Source of the DNA: Papio anubis
Taxonomy: Eukaryota > Chordata > Mammalia > Primates > Cercopithecidae
Assembly: GCF_008728515.1 (NCBI RefSeq)
Contig: NC_044986.1
Coordinates: forward strand, 55,912,855 to 55,976,854
Direction: 5' to 3'
Length of the DNA stretch: 64,000 nt
The position numbers were made by a program, and so were the translations under genes. The notes beneath the pieces were generated by a model, which saw only the letters and a list, made by a program, of their open reading frames with translations, did not search any database and was not told the origin of the DNA. Below, one piece after another: positions 20,087 to 31,197 of the stretch. The first letter of the stretch is position 1. Each line of letters opens with the position of its first letter.

Positions 20087-21120
20087 TTTGTGTTTCAGTG
20101 GAAAACTATAGCACACCCTGGTGGGTTATCAGATTCTGGTCCTGTTCATTGTCTTTGAACTCTTTCTGTTTGAACCTCTTGTAAATTGTAGGTAACTGAT
20201 AGATATGAAAAACCAGTTTTTACTGCCTGTAAATTGTACCAGATCTTGTCATTTTGCACACATTGTCAAACCTTACCAAATTTAAACTCTTGTTTTTCTC
20301 TCTAATATCTGCCTACAGCCTTCAAATTAATATTTCCAATTTTTCTCTCCCTTCTGTCTTGGCATCACGAAGAACTGAATTCTGACAATCCAGATTAAAA
20401 TTTGTAAACCCAGATCTTTACTGGAACTCTAGGTTGCCTTGTAGCTGCCACTTCCCTCAGTACCTGAGGAAGCAGTGTGCCTTAAAGCCCAGATGACTTG
20501 ATATATACCTTGAAATACTCATCACTGAGGCAGCCCATGCAGGGGCCAGTTTCTGCCTGGAAAAGGCACTCTTTGAGCCTCAAAGGAAATGTGATAAAAT
20601 GTTCAGGTCACAAACGCCTTTATATGAGAGGGAATCAAGACAGTGGACAACATTGCCAAGAACATTGACGTCTTAGCTTCGGCAAACTCATGCAGTGCTC
20701 TATGACCAAAAGTTTTTCATCCACCGACCTCTTGGAATTTGCTGGACCAGATACCCTCAGGATCCAACTCCTGGCTCCTGACTTTATTATTACCTTTTAT
20801 ATTAATATTTCTCTTTTTCATTTCAGTCATCCCCCCTAGAATATGATCAGCAAGATGATGCTAAAACAGTTCACCTTTGCTACCACCTCTCAACAGATGC
20901 TTCAGCTGCTTTTGCAGGAATAACACAAACAAGAGTCTTCAGGGGATTATTTCTTAGACCCTATTTCTCCCCCACTCAGGAGATTCACCATCACTTTTGA
21001 GTTGTTCATTGATAAATAATATTTATTAATCTTGAATCAAAGGGGATAATGATAATGTTGAGTTTTTTAAAAATTATTAATTGTAGTAAAAGACACATAA
21101 CATTAAATTTACTATCAAAA
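20087..21120. other. Unclassified intergenic DNA
   Basis: I recognise no repeat family, exon or RNA gene in this kilobase. Confidence 0.5.
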
Positions 21121-21296
21121 CCTTTTTTTTTTTTTTTTTTTAAATTTTGAGACAGAGACTCACTCTGTATCCAGGCTGGAGTGCAGTGGCATGATCTTGG
21201 CTCACCGCAACCTCCGCCTCCAGGGTTCAAGCAATACTCTGCCTTAGCCTCCTGAGTAGCTGGGATTATAAGAGAGCGCCACCACACCAGCTAATT

Positions 21297-21329
<33 letters not shown>

Positions 21330-21448
21330 TAGAGATGGGATTTCACCATGTTGGCCAGGCTGATCTCGAATTGCTGACCTCAAGTGATCCATCCGACTCA
21401 GTCTTTCAAAGTGCTGGGATTAGAGGTGTTAGCCACCATGCTTGGCCT
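21121..21448 (-). repeat. Alu containing a (GT)n
   Basis: A minus-strand Alu. A (GT)n run at about 21297-21323 replaces the usual A-rich linker ('tttttgtattttt' side) between the arms. Confidence 0.9.
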
Positions 21449-21837
21449 ATCTAAACCATTTTTAAGTATACAGTTTAGTAATGTTAACTACATTCACATT
21501 TTTGTGTACATTGTTGTGCAAAGTCTCCACAAAGCTTTTCATTTTGCAAAACTGAAACTCTGTATTCATTAAACAACTCCCCACTCTCCCCACCAGGCTG
21601 AACAACCACCATTCTACATCTGTTTCTATGAATGCGGCTACTTCAGCTACCTCATATAAGTGGAATCATATATTTGTCATTTTGTGACTGGTATATTTCA
21701 CTTAGCATAATGTCCTCAAGATTCATCCGTGGTGTAGCATGTGTATGAATTCCTTTCCTTTTTAAGGCTGAATAATATTTCATTGAACACATCTACCACA
21801 TTTGTTTATGCATTCATCCATAAATGGATGACAATGT
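21449..21837 (-). repeat. Old L1 (L1M-type) fragment
   Basis: Antisense L1 3' region: 'cagtttagtaatgttaact', 'gaatcatatatttgtcatt', 'cttagcataatgtcctcaag', 'aaggctgaataatatttcat'. These phrases mirror the plus-strand L1 at 57.06-57.3 kb. Confidence 0.75.
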
Positions 21838-22330
21838 TGAACTCTGCCTGAGCCCTGTGCTCCTAGAAGATGGCACTTAGGAAATCCTTCTCCCCTTTGT
21901 CCTTCCGAATAGCTTATTGCAAAGAACTACTCTTCTCCATGCGACTTAGATAAGACTCGTGAATGCCCCCCTGTTTACTTAGGACAAGGCCAGACAAAAA
22001 CCCTCCAAATTTTGTCTCATAAATGATTACCCAAATTGTTTGTCCCCACTCACCAAGGTGGACAAAATACCTGCTAATAAGACTTGACCAAACTCTAGCT
22101 AGGCTTCTTCCCTCCCCACAAGCTCCTGAACTTTGACCTTCAACCTGAGCCAGCACTGGAATATGGAGCAGCAGCCCTTCATGAGCACATATCCAAGGTC
22201 TCTCTTGAGACTCTTGCAGATCTTGTGGTCTGTGTGTTGTCCTCTTAAAATAGTCCCCTCCTCCTACTGCAATAGTCTTTTCAAATAAAATCTCTGTGTT
22301 TCTAGGTCTGAATGTTTTTATTTGACTGGG
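21838..22330 (+). repeat. Possible LTR, family unknown
   Basis: Starts 'tgaactctgcctgagccctg' and has a promoter-distal 'aataaaatctctgtgtttct' near the end, the layout of an LTR with its polyadenylation signal. No partner LTR or internal region is visible. Confidence 0.4.
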
Positions 22331-22415
22331 ATCGGTGAGAAAATGCTAAGACGTGCACTACACTAGATGTGAACCTGGAGGACCATTGGGTCTGGTTCCA
22401 GCAGGTAAGCAGAAC

Positions 22416-22712
22416 TTTTTTTTTTTTTGCTTGAGATGGAGTCTCACTCTGTCACCCAGGCTGGAGTGCAGTGGCGCAGTCTCGGCTCACTGCAACCTCT
22501 GCCTCTTGGGTTCAAGCAATTATCCTGCCTCAGTCTCCCTAGTAGCTGGGCTACAGGCGTGTGCCACCATACTCAGCTAATTTTTGTATTTTTTGTAGAG
22601 ACAGGGTTTCACCATGTTGGCCAGGCTGGTCTCGAACTCCTGACCTCAAGTGATCCACCTGCCTCAGCCTCCCAAAGTGCTGGGACTGCAGGCATAAGCC
22701 ACTGTGCCCAGC
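22416..22712 (-). repeat. Alu
   Basis: A full-length minus-strand Alu, S-like, from the poly-T to 'cactgtgcccagcc'. Confidence 0.93.
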
Positions 22713-22714
22713 CA

Positions 22715-22820
22715 GAAAATAATTTCTTTAGTCCCATTTTACAAGAGGACGGAGATACAAGAAGGCTAAAGGACTTGCTGGCTGTCACAGCACCTGTGGC
22801 AGCACTGGGAATATAGGTGC
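22715..22820 (-). repeat. MIR fragment
   Basis: 'agtcccattttacaagaggac' then 'ggctaaaggacttgctggctgtcac' follows the reverse MIR core order. Confidence 0.5.
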
Positions 22821-23719
22821 TATCTCTGATCTTGTAAAAAGTGTTCTTTGCAGCACAAACATGCCCAGCCTTGCTAAATGTTTGTGGATGGTGAAAAAAC
22901 ATTCTCCAATGTTCCAAGAAAAGGAAATGGATCCAAGAATGAAAGAAAGTAAATAGAATATCCAGAGCTTCAGGGAACGTTTTCCAGCCTGTGGAAATAA
23001 AGGCACCCAAATAAGAACAAACAAAGGCTATTTATTCAGAATCTGCTCTAGCAAGGGAATCAGCCACCATCATTTGCATCTGGCAGAGACACAAAGGCAG
23101 GTAAGGAATGGGAATGCTTTATAGTGGGGGTGGGGGGGGAATAAAAAGACTTCAGGCTATTGGCGTGGGGAAGCTGTGGGCAGCTAAGCAGCATCCTACG
23201 TAGTGGCTTAGGGTTGCATATTTGCTTTATCTTGTTGATCCTAAAATGGAAGTCAATGCAAAAATTAGGAAAGCTGTCAGTTATTAATCAAGTCATGGCT
23301 GTTTTGGGCCAATTACTACAGGGGTTATTATTTGGCTTCCTACATTAGTTGACTTCCAGGATTGGTTACGGTTGCCAGTAGGTTGGCTTCACAGGCTGCT
23401 TGCAGCAGGTTTGGAGCAGGTTCTCAGTTTGAGTTCTACTTTTATTTATAGTGTGGTCACTGTCTGTTTGTATATTCAGTCTCTTGAGTCTTTACAGGGA
23501 TCCTGCATTTAGAAATCCCTTTCAGACTTCATATTCAGTCCCAGGACTGGTGGTGAGAGGATTTCCACTTCCTGTATGCAGTGTCTGGGTTTGCCTCAGC
23601 TACATTCGCCCCCATCACCCTCTTGTTTCACAAATAGGTGAAAATCAAGGCCTTCAGTATTATCTCCAGGTTCCCAGGACTCTCAGACTGATGCACTCCT
23701 GCTTGCCTTCCCCTCAACG
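22821..23719. other. Unclassified, possibly LTR-derived
   Basis: A 'gctatttattcagaatctgc' phrase at 23028 resembles an antisense LTR polyadenylation region, but I cannot place a family. A G-run sits at 23127-23140. No exon was found. Confidence 0.35.
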
Positions 23720-23994
23720 CCTTTTTTTTTTTTTTTTTTTTTTTGAGGCAGGGTCTTGCTCTGTCCCCAGGCTGGAGTGCAGTGGCATGGTCATGGCTCA
23801 CTGCAGCCTCCACCACCCAGGCTCAAGCAATCCTCCCATCTCAGCCTCCTGAGTGGCTGGGACTGCAGATGCACATCACCATGCCTGGCTAATTTTTTTA
23901 TTATTTGTAGAGATGAGGTTTCACTACGTTGCCCGGGCTGGGTCTCAAACTCCTGGGCTCAAGCGATCCTCCCGCCTCAGCCTCCCAAATAGCC
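23720..23994 (-). repeat. Old Alu (J-like), head missing
   Basis: A minus-strand Alu from the poly-T to 'cctcccaaatagc'. The last 35 or so bases (the 5' head of the element) are absent. Confidence 0.88.
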
Positions 23995-24614
23995 TTCTTT
24001 TATTTATGCAGGTCATGGAATCTCTGGAAATCCAAAGGACTTTAGCAGCCTCTTCACACTGCCTGAACATTCACCAGATGGCAAGGCAGAAGCTGAGAGA
24101 TTCCAGTGTTTGGGTTCCAGTCTAATTCCACTGAGACCTCCTTGAGCCCACTACAGCAGATGTGACATCCTAGGAGCTCCGTCAAGTAGGAGAGAAAAGG
24201 AAATGGATAAACACACTCAGCAATTTCCCCAATCCTACCACAAGCGGTCTTGGCTCTGAGCCTGCAAGCACTGTTCCTTGTCTAAAACCCTTTCCTTTCC
24301 CCAGTTCTCCCCTGTGAATTCCATCCATGAGTTCCACCCCCTCTAGGAAGGTTTTCCCCACACTCCAGCATTACGTCTTCCCAAGTGCCCTGTTCTTGTC
24401 CTTCCTGGACTACTCATACTCTTCTACTACAGAGATTTTTCTTTTTGCTTCTTTTCCCTAAATGACCATAGAATCCTCAGGACCACCTCTAGATCTTGGT
24501 TTCGATTCTCCATCTAATACCTAATACAAAGCAGGAGGATAGCGAATAAGGCACAAGTGGCCAGAGACAAGACTGTCAGAGTAAGCAGGGATATATCAAA
24601 TTGTTAATATCCTG
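23995..24614. other. Intergenic, nothing recognised
   Basis: Unique-looking DNA with no feature that I can support. Confidence 0.5.
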
Positions 24615-24780
24615 CTTCATCACTTACTAGCCGTTTAACTCCAAGCAAGTTATTTAACCTCTCTATGCCTCAGTTCTCATCTGTAAAATGGAGATTATAA
24701 TAGTAATCCTCACATAAAGTTGTTGCAGGGATTAAGTGAGTTAACATGTGTGAAACATTGAGAAGTATACAGAGTAAGAA
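24615..24780 (+). repeat. MIR element
   Basis: A clear plus-strand MIR: 'cacttactagccgtttaact', 'caagttatttaacctctcta', 'cctcagttctcatctgtaaa', 'gcagggattaagtgag'. Confidence 0.85.
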
Positions 24781-24848
24781 TTATGAAAGTTCTTGCTATT
24801 TTTATGCAGATGGAAGATGCAGTCAGTTTTAGCTTAGAAAGATTTGTG

Positions 24849-24911
24849 GGCCAGGTGCAGTGGCTCACGCCTGTAATCTCAGCACTTTGGGAGGCCGAGG
24901 TAGGCGGATCA
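24849..24911 (+). repeat. 63-bp Alu stub at a deletion junction
   Basis: Only the first 63 bases of an Alu ('ggccaggtgcagtggctcac' to 'ggcggatca') remain, with no tail or right flank. The next base belongs to retroviral env. This marks a rearrangement breakpoint, not a normal insertion. Confidence 0.88.
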
Positions 24912-25526
24912 GCTGCTAGCAAGTAGTTGAGAGTCAATCTATTCTGATAGATAGCATTTCTCATCTGAGTTTCTCGCCAGGCCAGAACAGTCAAGGTTTT
25001 ACCAGTTTTATTAGTGATGATCTCCAAGACAGCTTGCAACCGCATGATTCGGTTGAGCATGTAAATGGCGGTCCGGTATCCCCACGAGCCGTCTTGTGCC
25101 GAAGTGGCAGTCCCATAGTATTGTATGTAATTTTTTCAGGAGGCCTTTTATCCTCTTTTTAATTATCTATGGCTATGCTTTGCTTTTCATGGGAAGCATA
25201 GACAGGGAAACCCAGGAGTTTGCCTCTTTTTATGGGCAGTAGGAAGAAAGATAGTTTAATAGTGCCAATAACACAACTACCTGTCCACTGGTCGGGCAGC
25301 TTAGCATAGGCTCTATGTCAACATATCCAGTACAGCCCAGTGGGGGCTGTCCAGTCCTGGTGGGATTCTGGGTGGGCCTAAAGGGTCTGCAACTTTGGAA
25401 ATTTACTGAGTGGATTTTTCTCTGTGTGGTTTGAATTCCACCATGTAACTGTTTTGTAGTACTATTAAACAGCTTTTGCCCAAGGCAGCTGAGTCTTCCT
25501 ACAGGAAGGGTGAAGTCCTTCCCCAC
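24912..25526 (-). pseudogene. ERV env: SU end and TM ectodomain
   Basis: The minus-strand frame at 25060-24912 shows 'YMLNRIMRLQAVLEII' style helical sequence and 'QNRLTLNYLLAAD', the class I TM heptad region, then stops at the Alu stub. Everything after it (Cys motif, anchor, tail) is missing. 25526-25230 is a further open piece of env with no firm motif. Confidence 0.7.
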
Positions 25527-26575
25527 TCTTGCTATACAATGTTGTCTAATGATTGAGGCTTTTAGGACCTAGAAGTGATCAGGGTGATTCTTTTGGGCCA
25601 GGAATTCCTCAGGAACTGGGTCTGTAGGTACTAATTCTCAGGCTTTCTATGGCCATTGATCTCCTATTACAGTTCCTCTACATACATAACACGAAGTGAC
25701 ACTGAGAGACTGGACTACATGCTCGGCTAATTGCAAAAACAAATGTCTTGTTTTTCCTAGAATTTCTGTTACTGGCACATTTAGCTTATCATAGAAGGTT
25801 TGAAATACTGGCTCAGGAGAGCATTTATAAACTTTTTCTCAAACCACGATATTTACTTGAAGATCCAGTCCAACTCCATCAATTTCTAGGGTTACACGTT
25901 CCCCTTTTTTGTAGCGAGGATTAAGGGGGTTGGTTATTACTAGTTCTAAGGGGTTACTGGTACAGGAAGGGCCACTTTTTCCTTGCTGAAGGTGGACAGG
26001 ATTTTTTTCATTTTTTATTCAAGTAGCCTAAATGACACAAGACCAGTGTCTACATTTATTTTCACACAGTCCTATTTCATGATAAATGTACTTATTTTCT
26101 GCCATATAGCCTCTTTTCTAATTAAGAGAACCACATCTTATTTTTAACTTATTATTATTGACAGCACAGGCATCAAATTTTAAGGTGACTTGTTTGGTCA
26201 CCTTTTTTTTTTTTTTTCTGTTTTGGCTAACACTTTACTCATATCATTTATGAGCCCCCACCAGTCCTCAGTCCTTAATCTTATTTTAAAAACTGTGGTC
26301 ATGGGAGGCTCAGATGGATCACAACACACATCAGTTTGGTCATTTCCTGGGCTACATACCTTGTGTAGAATAACATTATACACACAAGTTCTTTTTAGAG
26401 TTCCAGTATACTTATAATAACTGTAAAATAATAAGACCGTAGCAACCTTTTGTCCCACCTCAGTGACTTGATGTATACACTGGGAACAGTCCTCAGTCTG
26501 AGGAAGGTCAGTTGAAGTCTTTACTGCACAAGTCCAAATTTTAAGGAAAATGAGTCCCATGATGAGTTTCCTCAT
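25527..26575 (-). pseudogene. ERV env: SU N-terminus
   Basis: A minus-strand ATG at 26575 starts a 125-residue open frame with a hydrophobic signal-like start ('LIMGLIFLKIWTCAV') and paired cysteines (CSQC, CC). The frame is lost at about 26198. It lies just after an RNase H start (26720-26665), so integrase is deleted between them. Confidence 0.65.
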
Positions 26576-27262
26576 GTTTTGGTCGTACGTGGACCAGTCC
26601 GCTTCCGGGTGTGACTGGAATAGGGCTTGTCGTCTTCTTCAGAGTCACTTTGCAGGGGTTGGCGAAGCTGCTCCCATCCACATACAGCTCCCAGTCTACT
26701 GATGTAGTCTAAGGTCTAGACTGGGATGTAAGTCCCAGTCTTACGATGGTCTTGGAGGTTGGGCCCACTAGAATAAACTGAGTCCAAAACCTCTACATAG
26801 TTATGTTCAACTGGGCTCTCTGATACCGGGAGCAAGGTGGCGGGGTTTAGGATGTTGTAAACTTCAATGGTTATGTGGGGATTTTCACAGAGCAAGCTTT
26901 GGTATCTAGTTAGTCTAGCATTTGTTAGCTAATGATGTCCTTTGGTATTTATTAACGTCACCACAGCATAGGGGCACTTTAGGTTTTGCCCAAGAGTTAG
27001 CTTATCTGCTTCTTATGCTAACAGGGCCACTGCTGCTAGGACCCTTAGACATGGGGGTCAGCCTTTGGAAACCCTGTCTAGCTGTTTTCAGAGATAGGTC
27101 ACTGGCCTTGGCCAGGGCCCCACAGTCTGGGTTAAAACTACAACTGCCATTTTTACTTTTTCTGACACATAGTTGTGTAAAGGGTTTTGTCAGGTCAGGT
27201 AGCCCCAGAGCTGGGGCCGACATGAGTTTTTCTTTTAACTCATGAAAAGCTTTTTGCTGTTG
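26576..27262 (-). pseudogene. ERV pol: RT connection to RNase H start
   Basis: Read leftward: 'AFHELKEKLMSAPALGLPDL' (about 27262-27205), 'LTLGQNLKCPYAVV' and 'LLCENPHITIEVYNILNPA', the RT connection. Then comes 'WELYVDGSSFANP', the first RNase H motif (about 26705-26665). Directly after it the sequence becomes env leader, so the rest of RNase H and integrase are absent. Confidence 0.72.
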
Positions 27263-28735
27263 GTTGTCATAGATGTAGTTTAACTAATCTACATTTTTAT
27301 TAATTGTCACTCACTAAAATACTGACTTAAATCCTGCAGCTATTTGATTTCAAGCTTTAAATTGATCTGGTAGTCCTTGTGGGACTCCAATTGCGTCTAA
27401 ATAGACATGAGGGTCAAAAGACCCATAAGGGGCTTCTCTCGCTTTACGATGTCTTATTTTTTCTCCCTCTGGTTGATGAAATTCCAGGGTGAAAGAGATA
27501 GGCAAATGGACTAAAACACAAGTGTCACTCTAGTTAGTCAGCAGAGTGCCTAGTAAAGGTCCACCACAATACCACCACACATCTGCTCAAGGATGAACAA
27601 GGGCTGACTGATTGATAAGCTCTTGAAAATTCTTAAGTTCATCACTTCCCTTCAGGTCTCCAAGGAATGCTAAGTTTCCTCCCTGTCGTGAGAGACACAA
27701 AGTGAACTTAATGTTGGGAGATAGAAGCTGGATGGCCCTCGGGGGCTGACCCGGAGGGTGCCGGACTTTGGGATATAGCAGAGAGAGCTTGGCATGACTT
27801 ATTACTCCAGGCTGTAGAATCCTGGAAAAGAGCTACCATGCAGCCCACACCAGGTCAACTGGAAGACCACCTTAGTGGAAGGGGGACAGTTTGGGCCTCT
27901 GGCCTGCCATGTGCACAAGCATAATAATTGCTTTTGTTTAACGTGCAGATAGAATATTTGATCCATTTTAACCAGGCATTTGCATCTTGGTATCCTGTCC
28001 TTATTGCTAAAGTTTGTTTTAAGTTTTTAATTTCTATGGTCCCCTAGTAAAATGAATGTATGATTTTAGGAAATTACAAAAACCGGTTGGGGCAGTCCAT
28101 CCTTGCTCTTTAGTGGTCCACAGAACGTTGGACCAACTACAGCATAAAAGCTCTACGTTGGGTGGCAAGACTCCTGGTTGGCACTGGGGTCTTTATCAAA
28201 ATCTCCCTGGATTAAATGATCCTAGTGTACTAATGCCCAGTCTGAGGAGAGTCAGGAGGGACAGAAGTAGTTTTCTGAAGTAGAAAGCTGTCTTTGGCTT
28301 GGCAAGTCTCCACAGGGTATAACAAGGCAAGCATTAAATGCGATAGTTTGAGGCGAAATTGACTTGGTTATGTTAATAACTAGATGGTTAGCAATAGAAC
28401 AAGGAAAGAAGAAAGAGTAATAGAATAGATGAAAAGAGTTAAATTTTTCTTAGCTTTAGTTTGGTAGGGTTTTCCCCTAGGACTATGGCCCACGACTCTG
28501 GAGGGGGTGGCACTTTCTTGACTCGGGCGTGATGTACATCCTTTTTTGCTGTATGAACAGCAGTCTTGGTGGTTAGCAGCACAAGGTAGGGTCCTTCCCA
28601 GGCTGGCTCGAGTTTTTCTTCTTTCCACCCTTTGATGAGAATGTGATCTTCAGGCTGGTGCTGGTTTACCAGAAATTCTAGGGGTGGTACACGTGCTAAA
28701 GGACTTTCAGTTTTTGAGGCAAAGGAAAGTGTAAG
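27263..28735 (-). pseudogene. ERV integrase end plus a second env SU
   Basis: The minus strand at about 28690-28570 reads 'PEDHILIKGWKEE' and 'EPAWEGPYLVLLTTKTAV', the C-terminal domain of a gammaretroviral integrase. An overlapping env start follows with a hydrophobic leader, then 'FNACLVIPCGDL' (about 28340). It ends at about 27270 with 'FKA.NQIAAGFKS' and 'TINKNVD'. It then jumps into RT (27262), although env should run on into TM. Confidence 0.65.
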
Positions 28736-29685
28736 ATAAATTAAGTATATGATTTTTAAGAAATTGACCTTTTGTTTTAAATGTGGGGACCTTGGCAGTG
28801 GACTTTATAGTCCTTAGTGCTTTTTTACTGAGAAATTTCCTTTAGCACCTATTTTTATTAGTTTTTAAACCAAAGAAAGCCAAATACCATTTTACATTTA
28901 ACAATGCTTTTTGTATGATTTTTATACCAGAAAAGCTAAATTTTGCCTTTATATTAGTATGTTATTAATGTTAAACCTAATTTTAATAAAACCTTGTGGA
29001 CATATTTATCCAATTTTTAATGTTTGACCATAAGGTAAGATTTTATAGGCTCTTTTTAACCTTTTATAATTTTTTCTAAAGAGCAGGTTGGTGCTTTAAG
29101 AAAAACCTGCTGTACTTTTATTTTAATGTCCAGTTTACAGAAAAACTGGATGACACCTCCTTAACTTTAGCCAGTGTTTATACACAGAATTTTCTTTCCA
29201 ATTAACATTTTAAAACTTGATTAAACCTTTAAAACAAAATATTAATATTTTTAACCTTTTAATGTAGGTAAAAATTTATATTCTTATGCCTCCTTATAAT
29301 TCTTTGATCAAAGGTATATTTTACTTCCCTTATACACCTTGCACATAAACTATTTTTTTTTTGTTTGTTTGGTTTTTATTTTAGTTTTACATTCAGGAGA
29401 CCTAGTTACTTTTGAATTATACAACATTTCTTGCATATTTTTTTTATAACATTTTTCTCTCTCATGACTTTCACAGACAATTTTTTGACATGCTTTAATT
29501 TTCTGACTTATGACAATTATTTCTTTCTTTAAACAAACAGTTAATTTATTTCAGGACAAGAATTTACTATGTAATACTCTTTTTACATAAATTCCGCCCC
29601 TCCCCTTTTTTTCCTTTTTTTTTTTTTTTTTTTCCTAACAGAATAGCCCCATACTAAGATTTTTGAGTTAGTAAGCTACTTTTTT
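28736..29685 (-). other. AT-rich stretch inside the HERV-E-like provirus
   Basis: A 950-bp AT-rich block with T runs (about 29347, 29614-29632) and no retroviral motif on either strand. It might be decayed pol or an unrelated old insertion. Confidence 0.4.
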
Positions 29686-29985
29686 GCTTTTTTGATTTAG
29701 GATAGTTCTGAACTGAACTAGTGAGGTGTGCTCACAATGAGGTTTCCTCTAAAAGTCATTTGTTTTACTTTTTTCTGTTAGCAAAGCAACTGCTGCTACA
29801 GTTTGAATGCATTTGGGCCATCCGTGGGTTACTGGGTTAAGGATTTTTGATAGGAAGGCCTCAGTGCTTTCGGAATACGCCCTTGTTTACACTGACAACA
29901 AAGTGGTATTGGAGCGTTATAGGGTTACAGAGAATACCTTCAATTATCAATTAAAGGTTTTAAATTTACCTTGGCTTTTAAAGGA
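29686..29985 (-). pseudogene. ERV pol: another RT connection fragment
   Basis: The minus strand shows 'THGWPKCIQTVAAVALLTE' (about 29836-29780) and 'FRTILNQKS', RT connection wording that duplicates in function the piece at 26.7-27.2 kb. It follows gag directly, so capsid to RT palm is deleted. Confidence 0.65.
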
Positions 29986-30408
29986 ATAGGGTACACTTTT
30001 TTTTTTTTCTTAACTACTTGTATATATCTCTCTTTCTCTTTTCCTTTGATTTTCCTTTTGCCTCTGTCTCTTCCTCTCTCTATTCTCTGTCTCTCTCTCT
30101 GCCCCACTTATGCTGCAGTTCTCTCAACCACTGTGGAGAGATCTAAAACCAGCTGTAACCAAGTGTCTATGTATGGGAACTGGTCTGTGTGCCCTGGCTT
30201 TACAGGTTACTTTGTGCCATACCTTTGAAACAAGGGACCTGTCCAGGCTTCGTTCTGATGGCCAACCCACCTCTAATGCTGGCCAGTCTATTTTACACGA
30301 AGTTTTAAGTTTTCCTGGTGTCATATACTCCATAGTCTCCCTTAAGTCCTTTCTTGAAAATTTTCAACATAGTTCCTAATAGGGTGGGCTTATTTGTGCC
30401 TGACCCAT
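29986..30408 (-). pseudogene. ERV gag matrix fragment
   Basis: The start codon at 30408 (minus) opens M-G-Q and is soon stopped. In shifted frames come 'MLKIFKKGLKGDYGV' and 'CKIDWPALEVGWPSE' (about 30290-30245), the matrix wording of MLV-like gags. A CT-rich block on the plus strand (30000-30105) encodes the Arg/Glu-rich run after matrix. Capsid is missing. Confidence 0.75.
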
Positions 30409-31174
30409 GCTTCTTTGAGACAAAACACCACGCTCACACCACAAGCACACCGCAAAACAAAGAATGGGTAAAAAGGGCACACACACACTTTTGCAGTTTA
30501 CACCAAACAAAATCAAAACCAAAATCAGAGTATCCAGAAATCCAAGTCAGGTCAAAACCAAAACCAAAGTATCAAGCAATCCATGTCAAGTCAAAAACAA
30601 AAACCAAAGTGCTAGTACAGGCACACCGTGGGTGATCAGGCCACGCTTCCACTCAAATGGAGTAGGCAAGTAAGACCAGTACTGTCAAGCAATTCAAACC
30701 AAGTCAAAATCAAAACCAAAGTGCCGATAAAGGCATGCCATGGGTGATCAGGCCATGATCCTACTCCAATGGAGTGGGCGGGTTTCCAAGACTGGTCCTG
30801 TCAAGCAATTCAAACCAAGTCAAAACCAAAACCAAAACCAAACCAAAGTGCCGATAAAGGCACGCCATGGGTGATGATTTGGCCACACTTCCACTCATAT
30901 CAAGTGGGCAAGTTCTCAAGACTAGTCTTACCAAGTTTCAGACACCTGGACTTCAAGTACCAGTTCCTTTCCGGTGTTCAGCCACTGCATTGATCCTCCA
31001 CGGGGGCCTGTCACACACTGCTCTGGCGAGGTGTTCCACTGGGGCAAATGCCTACCCAGGAGCGCTCTTAGGATCCGCATCGCTCTGACTGGTTGGAGTC
31101 CCCTGCAGGGATGTTCCACAGGGCTGGCTTAAGCTGCCTAAGGAGCTGCCTTGACCATGTGCCAGTCATCTTGC
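30409..31174 (-). other. Leader of the HERV-E-like provirus
   Basis: Non-coding region between primer binding site and gag, carrying the tandem repeats at 30609-30945 and scattered 'caaaacca' motifs (plus strand). Confidence 0.65.
30609..30945 (-). repeat. Tandem repeats of about 112-127 bp in the ERV leader
   Basis: Unit starts at 30609 ('gtgctagtacaggcacaccg'), 30721 ('gtgccgataaaggcatgcc') and 30848 ('gtgccgataaaggcacgcc'). Each unit holds 'gggtgatcaggcca', 'tccactc..atggagt' and '(c/a)tgtcaagcaattcaaacc', and ends in (caaaac)n. The third unit is partial. Weaker half-units lie upstream to about 30510. Confidence 0.88.
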
Positions 31175-31192
31175 TTCCCGGTCAGGGAACCA
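31175..31192 (-). promoter_or_regulatory. Primer binding site, tRNA-Glu type
   Basis: The plus strand reads ttcccggtcagggaacca, which matches the 3' end expected of tRNA-Glu including CCA. It lies five bases from the LTR. This is the basis of the 'E' assignment. Confidence 0.8.
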
Positions 31193-31197
31193 AGAAA

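Noticed and set aside
30454..30860. Array of regularly spaced CAAAACC motifs that might suggest a CRISPR-like or satellite array
   Set aside because: The spacing is irregular, there are no unique spacers, and the block is the tandem-repeat leader of the ERV in a primate genome.
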